This document shows, in pieces, positions 9,427 to 17,586 of a stretch of DNA of 64,000 nt. A program made the translations under genes and the position numbers. The stretch spans positions 1 to 64,000 of the forward strand of contig NZ_BILZ01000017.1 of NCBI RefSeq assembly GCF_004000825.1. The letters run 5' to 3'. Under the pieces are notes generated by a model. The model saw nothing but the letters and a program-made list of their open reading frames with translations. It was not told the origin of the DNA and did not search any database. Position 1 is the first letter of the stretch; each line of letters begins with the position of its first letter. The DNA is from Paenibacillus kobensis NBRC 15729 (GTDB lineage Bacteria; Bacillota; Bacilli; Paenibacillales; Paenibacillaceae).

Positions 9427-9983
9427 TGATAAGGGCATCTGCTTAGTTGAGACGGATGCCTATACAGTTGTTGAAGCATATAGTGTTATGTAGGGGCAAG
9501 ACGGATGGCGCTGCGGTGGACGTAGAAGGATGTGTGTTGCGGTCCGGGGCTGGCTGAGATGGATGCCATAGGACGGTTGTTGAGTTATGTTGCTCTATGA
9601 GTAACTACTCAATTGCGTATAGGGTAACGTAATGTTAATGCACGCCACGGCCTAATCTGACCTGCTTAAAGGTGAATCGGCTGTTACGATTTAGAAACGA
9701 GCTTTGCGGGTAAGGAAATGGTAATGCAGCAACCTATTATGCCGTAACGAATCGAGAATGCCTTATTTCTTCGATATGTTCTGCTTTGGAAATTATAACG
9801 AACTCATCGAACGTTATTGGCGAGAATTAGACCGTAATGATGGTTATTGCACGAGATAGCGCCTCTGGAGTTTGTTAGCTTTTAGAAAGGCTCAAAACAC
9901 AAGGAATAGCGCTTCTACGCTTCATTAGCGAACCGATTCTGACGCCAGTATGGATTTGGTGCAAGCTTGGGAAGAAAAATTGG
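9427..9983. other. Long non-coding gap between glmM and the glmS leader
   Basis: About 560 bases without a believable gene on either strand. A loose imperfect direct repeat is present (GGATGCCTATA...GTTGTTGA near 9462 and GGATGCCATAG...GTTGTTGA near 9561). No hairpin with a T-run, RNA gene or promoter was recognised apart from the glmS promoter at its right end. Confidence 0.5.
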
Positions 9984-10012
9984 TTGCGTAATTTATGAAA
10001 ACTGAATATGAT
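9984..10012 (+). promoter_or_regulatory. glmS: Candidate sigma-A promoter for the glmS leader
   Basis: TTGCGT at 9984-9989 and TATGAT at 10007-10012 are spaced by 17 nt. Transcription would begin about 50 nt before the glmS ribozyme cleavage site, which is a sensible leader layout. Confidence 0.6.
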
Positions 10013-10067
10013 AGACTGTATGATTCCGGAATTGAAAGCGAGGGTTGAGGTTTTCATAAGCAACACA

Positions 10068-10300
10068 AGCGCCAGAGCTTGCGGATGGAAGGCTGCTGCA
10101 ATGACCATTCCCACGGAGGGGAAGGGCGGCCATGCAAGCTGACGAGGTGGAGGCGTTCGGATTTTTCGGCGGGGACCTCCCGGTACACATTCATACCGAA
10201 AGCCGTTACTCAAAACGATGCGGGCAACCGGTCGGCCAAATGTACGGCGGAATGAAAGCAAGGGCTTTACAAGGAGCAGTCGACTCGAAGGGTGGACGGA
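10068..10300 (+). ncRNA. glmS: glmS ribozyme (glucosamine-6-phosphate-activated)
   Basis: The leader holds the conserved glmS ribozyme core. AGCGCCAGAGCT begins at 10068, with cleavage expected between A10068 and G10069. The P2 partner and core string AGCTGACGAGGTGGAGG lies near 10136. Then come TTTTTCGGCGG and GACCTCCCGG, which pairs with GGTGGAGG to build the pseudoknotted core. The 3' part (10198 onwards, including CAAGGGCTTTACAAGG near 10259) corresponds to the peripheral P3/P4 region. These elements match the B. subtilis ribozyme in order and spacing. Self-cleavage triggered by GlcN6P lowers glmS expression. The right-hand boundary is approximate. It sits about 440 nt upstream of the glmS start, so the leader is unusually long after the ribozyme. 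Confidence 0.9.
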
Positions 10301-10508
10301 TGAAGGAGCATCCGGCTGCGGCTTTGGAGGAAGACTGACAGGCATTATTTGTGATGAAGATAAGCAAGCCAAGAAAGCCCTAGGGTCCACGATGCGGCTG
10401 TGCATCGGTGCGGGCAGGAGGGTAATAGCAACTGCATACCGCTTGCCGCGCAGCAGGCATTCGTGGATTCGAGGACAAAAATCGAATTTGACGGAGGTCT
10501 ATATAATT

Positions 10509-12341
10509 ATGTGTGGTATTGTGGGATATATCGGTAATCGCGATTCGCAGGAGATTCTTATCGAAGGTTTGAAAAAGTTGGAGTACCGTGGTTATGACTC
10601 GGCAGGCATTGCCGTGTTCACGACGAACGGACTCGAAGTTCGCAAGGCGAAAGGCCGCCTCGCCGTTCTGGAAGGCCAACTTCAAGAAGTGCCGCTCGCT
10701 GGCTCTGTAGGCATTGGCCATACGCGCTGGGCGACGCACGGCAAACCTTCGGATGTGAATTCGCATCCCCATACGGACAACTCGGCTAAGTTTTCGGTCG
10801 TACACAACGGCATTGTCGAAAACTACTTGGACTTGAAAGATGAACTGATCGCGAAAGGGCACAACTTCCTGTCGGAAACGGATACGGAAGTCATTGCACA
10901 CCTTGTCGCAGATGAATATGACGGCGATATCGTGAAGGCGGTACAGCGCGCTGTGAAGCGGATGCGCGGCGCTTTTGCACTCGGCGTTCTGACGGAATAC
11001 GAGCCTGAGAAGCTCGTTGCGGTACGTTTTGCGAGCCCGCTCGTCATTGGTGTCGGAGAAGGCGAGAACTTTATCGGTTCCGACATTCCGGCGATCTTGG
11101 AGCATACGCGGAATGTGTATATTCTCAACGACGGCGAGATGGCGGTTCTGACGCGCGGCGGTGTCGAACTGATGACGACGGAAGGCGAATTTATTTCCAA
11201 GGAAATATTTCATGTCGACTGGGATCTCGTCACGGCAGAGAAAGCCGGATTCGATCATTTTATGCTGAAAGAGATTTATGAGCAGCCGAAAGCTTACCGT
11301 GACACGATGCGCGGACGCGTGTCGGATGACGGCAAGTCGGTGTCGCTGACGGAAATCGGCATGACGGCAGAGCAAGTGAAGGGCATCCGTAAGGTGCATA
11401 TCGTCGCTTGCGGTACGGCTTATCATGCGGGCTTGGTTGGCAAAACGGTTATCGAGCGACTGGCGCGCATTCCGGTTGAGACGGACGTTGCATCGGAATA
11501 CCGTTACCGTTCCCCGATCATTACGCCGGATACGCTTGTTATCGTCGTCAGCCAATCGGGCGAAACGGCAGATACGCTTGCAGCACTGCGCGAAGCGAAG
11601 CGTAACGGTGCGCGTGTACTTGCGATTACGAACGTCGTAGGCAGCTCTGTCGCACGCGAAGCGGACGACGTGCTCATTACGTGGGCAGGTCCGGAAATCG
11701 CCGTAGCATCGACAAAAGCGTACACGTCGCAGTTGATCGCGTTCTACCTGTTCGGTATCTACCTGGCACAGACGCTTGGTACCGTTGAGCAAGCTGCGAT
11801 CAGCGAGATTCTGGCTGCTATGCAGCAACTGCCGGAGCAAGTCGAAGCAGTACTGGATCAAGCTGCTGTGCTGAAGCAAGTGGCAGAGTCGATCGCTGTA
11901 CACAAGAACCTGTTCTTCATCGGCCGCGGCGTCGACTATGCAGTCGCGCAAGAAGGCTCGCTGAAGCTGAAAGAAATTTCGTACATCCACTCCGAGGCTT
12001 ATGCCGCAGGCGAACTGAAGCATGGCACGCTGGCGCTGATCGAGGACGGCATTCCAGTTATCGCGCTCGTGACGCAGGAAGAGCTGTATGAGAAAACGCT
12101 GAGCAACATCAAGGAAGTGAAAGCGCGCGGCGCGCATGTACTTGGTATTGCGAACGCAGGAAGCGAAAAGGAAGTCGGCAAATCGGTCGACGAACTGTTC
12201 GCGATTCCGAAGACGCTGCCGCTGCTGTCGCCAGCCGTATCGGTTATCCCGCTGCAGCTGATCTCGTACTACGCATCGCTCGCAGTAGGCAACGACGTGG
12301 ATAAGCCGCGGAACTTGGCGAAGAGCGTTACGGTGGAGTAA
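10509..12341 (+). CDS. glmS: Glutamine-fructose-6-phosphate aminotransferase GlmS
   Basis: Makes glucosamine-6-phosphate from fructose-6-phosphate and glutamine, the first committed step of amino-sugar and cell-wall synthesis. 610 residues. The N-terminal glutaminase begins MCGIVGYIGNRD with catalytic Cys2. Two SIS sugar-isomerase domains follow (VSQSGETADTLAALREAK in the first), and the C-terminus PRNLAKSVTVE is the usual Lys/Val-Glu end. ATG 10509 has GGAGGT about 9 nt upstream and exposes Cys2, as the mechanism requires. Expression is controlled by the upstream ribozyme, so excess product destabilises the mRNA. A terminator follows. Confidence 0.98.
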   Translation: MCGIVGYIGNRDSQEILIEGLKKLEYRGYDSAGIAVFTTNGLEVRKAKGRLAVLEGQLQEVPLAGSVGIGHTRWATHGKPSDVNSHPHTDNSAKFSVVHNGIVENYLDLKDELIAKGHNFLSETDTEVIAHLVADEYDGDIVKAVQRAVKRMRGAFALGVLTEYEPEKLVAVRFASPLVIGVGEGENFIGSDIPAILEHTRNVYILNDGEMAVLTRGGVELMTTEGEFISKEIFHVDWDLVTAEKAGFDHFMLKEIYEQPKAYRDTMRGRVSDDGKSVSLTEIGMTAEQVKGIRKVHIVACGTAYHAGLVGKTVIERLARIPVETDVASEYRYRSPIITPDTLVIVVSQSGETADTLAALREAKRNGARVLAITNVVGSSVAREADDVLITWAGPEIAVASTKAYTSQLIAFYLFGIYLAQTLGTVEQAAISEILAAMQQLPEQVEAVLDQAAVLKQVAESIAVHKNLFFIGRGVDYAVAQEGSLKLKEISYIHSEAYAAGELKHGTLALIEDGIPVIALVTQEELYEKTLSNIKEVKARGAHVLGIANAGSEKEVGKSVDELFAIPKTLPLLSPAVSVIPLQLISYYASLAVGNDVDKPRNLAKSVTVE

Positions 12342-12377
12342 GTTGTAGTAGGTAATGTCAGATATGTCTGATGATAA

Positions 12378-12453
12378 AAATCTATGGAACCAGTAATAAA
12401 TGTATGGAACCAGTAATAAATCTGTGGAACTAGTAAAGAAATTGTGGCACCAC
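12378..12453. repeat. Tandem 20-bp repeat array behind glmS
   Basis: Four degenerate head-to-tail copies with a period of exactly 20 bp; the first two units differ at one position (AAATCTATGGAACCAGTAAT and AAATGTATGGAACCAGTAAT). The third and fourth are more diverged. It lies between the glmS stop and its terminator, so it is transcribed in the 3' untranslated region. Confidence 0.8.
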
Positions 12454-12471
12454 ATATATAACAAACATCAT

Positions 12472-12509
12472 GGGCCGTCCTACAGGTGAGGACGGCCCAA
12501 TTTTCGTTT
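12472..12509 (+). terminator. Strong terminator after glmS
   Basis: Perfect arms GGGCCGTCCT (12472-12481) and AGGACGGCCC (12489-12498) with a 7-nt loop, followed by AATTTTCGTTT. Confidence 0.9.
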
Positions 12510-12581
12510 CGAATGGTCAGTCATAAATTAGCATTTTTAATTAAGTAAGTAATTGCAAAAACCAAAATAATTCAACTTGCG

Positions 12582-12613
12582 AAGTCCCGATGATTTAATT
12601 TCGGGACTTTTTC
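12582..12613 (+). terminator. Second terminator hairpin downstream of glmS
   Basis: Arms AAGTCCCGA (12582-12590) and TCGGGACTT (12601-12609) are followed by TTTTC. No intact gene lies between this and the previous terminator, so it may be a relic of a lost gene or a backup site. Confidence 0.75.
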
Positions 12614-12658
12614 ATTTCTGAGCATATATATAAAATATGGATTGCGGAGGTATGTCAA

Positions 12659-13117
12659 GTGGAGTATGTATTGCGTGAGACTGATATTCTTGATCCAACA
12701 CTCGCTGATAAATTCGATTCAGTCATTTTGAATGATCTACAATAAATCGATTTAAGAAAAGTATATTCGTTCACTGTTAGCTTTAATGTTGATCTGATAA
12801 ATGATCTATCTATTCTTAATGGATTTGTACTACCGTCATTAGAAAAGACACCTATTAGAAAAAAGAGTGACGAGAAGGATAAGATGTGCGAAGTACTAGG
12901 GTATCAGCTAAAACAACTCGAAAGCATATTGTTAAAGAACAACATTGAATACTATTCATCAACAATTCAAGGAGTACCTTTAGAGTTTACACATATTATA
13001 AAGATAGATTTTGTAGAGGATAATTTAGACCGTAATTTTAACAAACGGGAAGAAGGGGAAATTAGGAAAGGTCATTTCAGTTTTTCCAAAATAAAAGGGT
13101 TATGGCAGAGATTTTAG
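12659..13117 (+). pseudogene. Interrupted hypothetical gene with an in-frame stop
   Basis: A GTG at 12659 has CGGAGG 8 nt upstream and opens a frame reading VEYVLRETDILDPTLADKFDS. It hits a TAA at 12743-12745, then continues in the same frame for 124 codons to 13117 (IDLRKVYSFTVSFN through KGHFSFSKIKGLWQRF). The single in-frame stop and the good upstream ribosome binding site suggest a recently inactivated gene of about 150 codons. An internal restart at ATG 12884 would give 77 residues. The protein is not recognised. It is AT-rich like the accessory block to its right. Confidence 0.6.
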
Positions 13118-13272
13118 AAATTGAAAAGACTGATGATGATAATTTATTATATCAAGCATTTGTCAAAGAGTATGGTGAATTATGGCTAACTACGACCAAA
13201 AGAGAGAAAGAGTTGTTTGATAAACTTATAAACAGGGCGACAGAAGTTCTGGAAAAATACAAGGATAATTAA
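13102..13272 (+). CDS. Small hypothetical protein, 56 aa
   Basis: ATG 13102 starts inside the last codons of the preceding interrupted frame and runs to TAA at 13270-13272. The product is acidic and helical-looking (MAEILEIEKTDDDNLLYQAF at the N-terminus, EKELFDKLINRATEVLEKYK at the C-terminus). The 16-nt overlap suggests it was translationally coupled to its broken neighbour. No family is recognised; it could be one half of a small two-gene unit such as an effector and its partner, but nothing shows this directly. Confidence 0.45.
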   Translation: MAEILEIEKTDDDNLLYQAFVKEYGELWLTTTKREKELFDKLINRATEVLEKYKDN

Positions 13273-13305
13273 CCAGTCGTTACATTCCAATAACATGCGA
13301 GCAAA

Positions 13306-13410
13306 ATGGTAGTAACCCTTGATGGCGATAAAGTACGATTAAAGATCCCTGCTAATTTAGAAGATTATGAACGTCAGGCAGATGAGCTAGATGATGATGA
13401 TGTTTTATAA
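13306..13410 (+). pseudogene. Short open frame, probably a gene remnant
   Basis: Reads MVVTLDGDKVRLKIPANLED and ends in an acidic DELDDDDVL tail, 34 codons in all. There is no ribosome binding site of note. It looks like the 3' end of a lost gene rather than a functional peptide. Confidence 0.3.
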
Positions 13411-13641
13411 GCTAGTACCTTACACTGCTTTTAATAGAACAAAGTTAGCCCATTTCCTATAAAATTTGGTAATAAACAACATCAAAATTAGGGTGATGGG
13501 CTCATTTGAATTTTACTAAGCACTACACTACATTAGACTGCTGGGCGTGACAGCATTTACTCCGAATAACAGACATCATGATCTTGAATCCAGTAATTGT
13601 AACTAATTACGGGGTATTTTTGTTTTCTGGAGCTGATACAG

Positions 13642-13853
13642 ATGAATCTAGGTGAGAAAGTCAGATTTATCCGAAAATCAGATGAGTTAAATCAGAAGGA
13701 ATTGGCACAGACAGAGATAGAAGAATTTATATACTAACAGACATCAGGCGTAGCTTAGTATTCCTCACCCAGTTGGGCGTAACTTTTGATCCAACTTCTC
13801 CTGAATCATTGTGTAACATCATGCTTCTTCCAGCCGGAGACGTTCCTCTGTAA
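13642..13853 (+). pseudogene. Decayed XRE-family helix-turn-helix regulator
   Basis: The 5' part (ATG 13642) reads MNLGEKVRFIRKSDELNQKE then LAQ, the start of an XRE/Cro helix-turn-helix, and stops at 13735. After a frame change and apparent loss of the middle of the domain, a second segment reads DIRRSLVFLTQLGVTFDPTS, then on to a stop at 13851-13853. This is consistent with an internally deleted, frameshifted regulator gene. It borders the biosynthetic cluster on its left. Confidence 0.5.
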
Positions 13854-14036
13854 AAAAATACTTTTTGTTTCATAACATCGGAAATTTGACCAAAAAACCC
13901 CTATAATAGAATTGAAATAAATTGGATGAAGAGGTACAATTAATAAAGCTTGTATTGAGAAATTCGAATGTTTTTAGTCTATAGGAATTTGGAGAAATAA
14001 ATCGAACACTACTTCATAAGTGAGGGTGATTCTTTA

Positions 14037-15008
14037 GTGTTTTCATTAACAGACCAACAGGTAGAGATATTTTTTGATAAAGGTTGGATCAAGATCGAAT
14101 CGGCTATTCCTAAAGAACTAACTGAGAAAGCTGTAGAGTTGATATGGGAAGAGTTATATAAAAATTGGGGTCTTCTGCAGGATGACAAATCTACTTGGCA
14201 AAATGACTTCTATTTGTTGAAGGAAAACTACAGTGAGGGGATATTTCGTGAGTGTTCAACGACCCGATTGATTGATTCCATTCATTGTTTGCTAGGTAAA
14301 GATCGCTTAGAACTCGACTACAACAAGCTAGGAATACCATTTGGTTGGTGGCCGATCAATCTGGGTTTGGGTAGAGATCGAGAATGGACAGTACCTGCCG
14401 GTGGATGGCATTGGGATGGGATGCATTTTATAAACAGGGTGGACAGTAAGGAGCAAGGGTTGATTTTGATTGCTTATTTTACCAACGTTGAGACCAAAGG
14501 GGGGGCAACACTTGTTGCCGAAGGATCTCATAAACTTGTAACTAACTTTCTGTCTCAATATCCGGAAGGGCTTGAATACAAAGATGCAATACCATTATTC
14601 AACCGGAGTCATCCGTGGATTAGAGAGCTCACAAACAGTCAGACGGATATATCAGAATCAGATAAAAAGATTATCGTTACAACGGATCAGATCCTCTCTG
14701 AGAATGACCATACCCTAAGTAATGATCGTGTGAAGAGGTTTATGGAGGAAGAATATATAGATTCTAACGGGATCAACCTGAGAGTGGTCGAAGTGCTTGG
14801 CCAAGCGGGAGACGTGTTCTTATGCCACCCCTTTTTATACCATTGCGGTTCGCCAAACCATTCCGGAAATCCCCGAATCATGTGTAACTTAAATACACCA
14901 CTTAAAGCTCCAATCAGTTTATCTCGTGACTCTACAACCAAACATACACTTCTAGAAATAAGCATCTTAAAAGCTTTAGAACAATTCCAAGTCCAATCGG
15001 GCAACTAA
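14037..15008 (+). CDS. Phytanoyl-CoA dioxygenase (PhyH)-family oxygenase
   Basis: Predicted Fe(II)/2-oxoglutarate-dependent hydroxylase, 323 residues. The double-stranded beta-helix metal ligands are visible as WHWDGMHF (HxD near residues 125-127) and a distal His in FLYHCGSPNHSG near 269, followed by an Arg (RIMCNLNTP) suited to bind 2-oxoglutarate. GTG 14037 was chosen since GAGGGTG lies 9 nt upstream. It is the first intact gene of the AT-rich cluster and may hydroxylate an amino-acid or carrier-bound intermediate, as relatives do in many biosynthetic clusters. The real substrate cannot be deduced. Confidence 0.8.
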   Translation: MFSLTDQQVEIFFDKGWIKIESAIPKELTEKAVELIWEELYKNWGLLQDDKSTWQNDFYLLKENYSEGIFRECSTTRLIDSIHCLLGKDRLELDYNKLGIPFGWWPINLGLGRDREWTVPAGGWHWDGMHFINRVDSKEQGLILIAYFTNVETKGGATLVAEGSHKLVTNFLSQYPEGLEYKDAIPLFNRSHPWIRELTNSQTDISESDKKIIVTTDQILSENDHTLSNDRVKRFMEEEYIDSNGINLRVVEVLGQAGDVFLCHPFLYHCGSPNHSGNPRIMCNLNTPLKAPISLSRDSTTKHTLLEISILKALEQFQVQSGN

Positions 15009-15283
15009 ATAACCTAATTCTTGAAAAAAACATGTCGCATAAAATCCTCTAGGCCCTGCTCGAAAGTAAGCGTCAAGATTGGTCTGATCGCCATTGCAAT
15101 TACATGCTATTCACAAAACCTCACTATTCGATTTTTTGCGGGACATAAATCTACCTGCGTAAATCGAAATATCAAATCACGCAACAGGTTATTCCAAATC
15201 AAGATTAATTGAGTGAAACTGCAACACTCAAATAACTAGTAACGCTAACCGCCGAGTAGTGAAATTTGCAGGAGTGAAGATTC
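15009..15283. other. Intergenic gap without a recognised gene
   Basis: About 275 bases between the PhyH gene and the next gene. No terminator with a T-run, promoter or coding frame was convincing; a 63-codon open frame here lacks a ribosome binding site and family features. Confidence 0.4.
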
Positions 15284-16300
15284 TTGAGGATTAAACTGGA
15301 ACACCCTAAAATAATTTCCTATTTGCATCATGCTTATCCGCTTTCGGTGATGGCAACCCATGAAAGTTTTCAACCTTGGTTTTACAGCAATTACATCCAG
15401 CTATTTTGTTATAAAAACATGGAAGGAGACGCTTGCCCGGTTAATTTTTACCGTTACCATGATTGGAGTTACTATCCACTTTTGGATCATCAACTGATTA
15501 GCAGGGATCTTGTCTCTAATAATGAAGTCAAAGAATGGATAAAGCTTGCCATTGATCTGGGAAACTGTATTTATACATACGTTAACGAATTCTATGTTCC
15601 CGGCCGGAACTCTTATCAAAAGTATGATAATGATCACGACCTTTTGCTGTCGGGATATGATGAAGAACGATCGGTCTATCATGCCGCAAGCTTCATAAAG
15701 GCGAACTATGTCGAATTCGAATTAAAGATGGAGGATTTTAATCAAGCTTATTCACATGTCAATATGACCTATGATTATATCCGGAATATTCGAATACTAA
15801 AGCCGGCCCACTCCTTTCAGTATCGTTTTAATGTAATATTGGTCGTTGAAATGTTGACTGAGTATCTGAACTCTACCAATAACTCAGATAAATTCTCATC
15901 CTTTTTTTATGACGAGAGATTGGTCTATGGGATAAACGTCTATCAAGAGATGATACGTTTTATTGAAAGAATAAAGAAAACCGGCATTCAGTGTGATGTG
16001 CGCCCTTTTCATGTTATATGGGAGCATAAAAAAATTATGATCGAGCGAATCCGATATATTCAAGGTTTGTATGAGAATCGAAAGAGGGGTAGCAATACAA
16101 GACTTGAAAAAGTTGCTGGAGATTATAAGTCGGTTGAACAAATGGCAGATAGTCTGCGTTTTCTGGTGCTGATGCATAAAAAAACAAACAAGGATAGCTA
16201 TTTAGATTTGATCGAGGCCTCTCTTCATGAAATAAAGGAAAAAGATGCCGATGCCCTTTCTGATCTACGAGATATATTGTTGGAAATGAGCAGCGATTAA
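15284..16300 (+). CDS. Unknown cluster-end protein, possibly C39/BtrH-like (copy 1)
   Basis: 338 residues, start TTG 15284 with GCAGGAG 9 nt upstream. It is clearly homologous to the reverse-strand gene at 39480-40490: shared blocks include YLHHAYPLS, a W-x-x-SNY-x-QL motif, YTYVNEFYV, a His followed by GYDEE, YRFNVILVVEML and FHVIWEHKK. The pattern of an aromatic-rich DEYY-like strand followed about 20 residues later by HDLLLSGYDEE resembles the papain-like acyltransferase/peptidase C39 fold of butirosin BtrH-type proteins, but I see no conserved N-terminal Cys. That link is an inference from pattern only. No signal peptide or membrane segment is visible. Function unknown. Confidence 0.55.
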   Translation: MRIKLEHPKIISYLHHAYPLSVMATHESFQPWFYSNYIQLFCYKNMEGDACPVNFYRYHDWSYYPLLDHQLISRDLVSNNEVKEWIKLAIDLGNCIYTYVNEFYVPGRNSYQKYDNDHDLLLSGYDEERSVYHAASFIKANYVEFELKMEDFNQAYSHVNMTYDYIRNIRILKPAHSFQYRFNVILVVEMLTEYLNSTNNSDKFSSFFYDERLVYGINVYQEMIRFIERIKKTGIQCDVRPFHVIWEHKKIMIERIRYIQGLYENRKRGSNTRLEKVAGDYKSVEQMADSLRFLVLMHKKTNKDSYLDLIEASLHEIKEKDADALSDLRDILLEMSSD

Positions 16301-16443
16301 GTACGAGGTTCGATATATCGAACGCAAAGGAATACATAAAACACAAAATTCTACAGAATGTATATTTAATATATATCCTTATAAGTAAATATATAGTATA
16401 TTTAACGGGGGAAACATTCTTCTGTTCTCACTAGAGGTGTTTT

Positions 16444-17265
16444 ATGTCGGTGAAAATTACTTGTATAAGCGAAATAAATATTTTTCCAAATGGAAGAAAG
16501 AAAATAAACGAAGAAGATGGGTACTATTTGGTCCATCCAATAACGGATATCAAATTATTGTCGGATGGAAACGAGATTTTCAAAAGTAGAGGACAAACCA
16601 TGGTGTGCAAGAGTCTCAGTATAGTAAATGACTGTAATGATACTTGGAAGATCAAACTGATTACGTTTTCTCTAATAGGAACTGGAGTGGAAATTCCAAC
16701 CTTATTGTCCCTAGTGGAATTAAAGGAAATCCGTGAACTACTGGAGGAGGAGACGAGTCCTTCATTAGCTCCAAATGAAGGGTATGAAAAGCTTGAACGT
16801 CTAATCGAAAAAGTGGTTGCGCACCTTCCAATTAAAACGAACGAAAAAGGATCGAGCCAATCAGCTCGTATCTTATCCGGGTTCATTGACTCAAGGCTAT
16901 TAATAGTTAACAGGTATATTCGAAAAGGTTACAAAGAGGCTATTACGCTCGATATACTAGGGAAGTTGATTCACTGTAATCCAGTTTATTTAAGCAATAC
17001 CTACTCAAAAGTGTTTGGAATTCCTCCAATAAAATATCTCCAACTGGTGAGAATAGAAGCCACCAAAAACCTTCTTGTGCAAACTACGGATTCAATTAAA
17101 GAAATTTCTACTCAGGTCGGATATTTATCAACATGGCAGCTTAATCATTACTTTAAACGAACTGTAGGCATTACTCCTATTGAGTATCGCTTGAAACATA
17201 GTGCATACGCACGGAAGAACTTAGATTCCAATATTGAACCGATCCACTTTCATACCGGAAAGTGA
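16444..17265 (+). CDS. AraC-family transcriptional regulator
   Basis: 273 residues. The C-terminal third is an AraC-type double helix-turn-helix: LDILGKLIHCNPVYLSNTYS with FGIPPIKYLQLVRIEATKNL, then IKEISTQVGYLSTWQLNHYF and the signature GITPIEYR. The N-terminal roughly 160 residues (MSVKITCISEINIFPNGRKK onwards) are a beta-rich sensor domain not recognised further. ATG 16444 has AGAGGTG upstream. It is the only intact regulator in the cluster and is a good candidate for its pathway-specific activator. The carrier-protein gene begins 13 nt after its stop, so it is transcribed with the biosynthetic genes. Confidence 0.85.
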   Translation: MSVKITCISEINIFPNGRKKINEEDGYYLVHPITDIKLLSDGNEIFKSRGQTMVCKSLSIVNDCNDTWKIKLITFSLIGTGVEIPTLLSLVELKEIRELLEEETSPSLAPNEGYEKLERLIEKVVAHLPIKTNEKGSSQSARILSGFIDSRLLIVNRYIRKGYKEAITLDILGKLIHCNPVYLSNTYSKVFGIPPIKYLQLVRIEATKNLLVQTTDSIKEISTQVGYLSTWQLNHYFKRTVGITPIEYRLKHSAYARKNLDSNIEPIHFHTGK

Positions 17266-17278
17266 GGCGAACATTCGC

Positions 17279-17536
17279 GTGAATATTATCTCCAACCTCA
17301 AGATTGAAGTTGCCGATGTAATTAGACAAATTCTCGGCAATCAAATCAGTTATACCACAATTTATCAAGAGAATTTGGTGGACATTGGCCTGGATTCATT
17401 ATTCGTCGTGAGGTTAATTGCCGCTCTGGAGGAGAAATTCAACATCGTCTATTCCGATGAGGAACTGATATATGAACGTTTTTCTTCCTTCCGCTCGCTT
17501 TTAACAGAGTTGACAGAAAAACTGCGAGAGCATTGA
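17279..17536 (+). CDS. Free-standing acyl/peptidyl carrier protein
   Basis: About 85 residues. The phosphopantetheine site is DIGLDSLFVVRLI, with the serine in the classic DSL context, preceded by the helix VADVIRQILG. It probably carries a thioester-bound acyl or aminoacyl intermediate for the oxygenases and radical SAM enzymes nearby. Start GTG 17279 is preferred because GAGGCG lies 9 nt upstream; a TTG at 17234 would overlap the AraC gene and add 15 residues without a site. No phosphopantetheinyl transferase is encoded in the window, so activation must come from elsewhere in the genome. Confidence 0.85.
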   Translation: MNIISNLKIEVADVIRQILGNQISYTTIYQENLVDIGLDSLFVVRLIAALEEKFNIVYSDEELIYERFSSFRSLLTELTEKLREH

Positions 17537-17586
17537 TATTGAGAGGTAACATTGGGAATTTACTTGAATTGGAGAAGTGAAATGTT

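Noticed and set aside
9450-9592. Loose direct repeat of about 35 bp in the glmM-glmS gap
   Set aside because: Too many mismatches and no context to support a function.
12378-12453. Possible CRISPR array
   Set aside because: The units are contiguous with no spacers and only 20 bp; it is a tandem repeat.
13447-13502. AGCCCAT and ATGGGCT inverted repeat, possible mobile element ends
   Set aside because: The arms are only 7 bp, no transposase or target duplication is seen, and the match beyond 7 bp is poor.
13886-13907. TTGACC and TATAAT before the first cluster gene
   Set aside because: The spacer is only 10 nt, too short for a sigma-A promoter; TATAAT alone is not enough.
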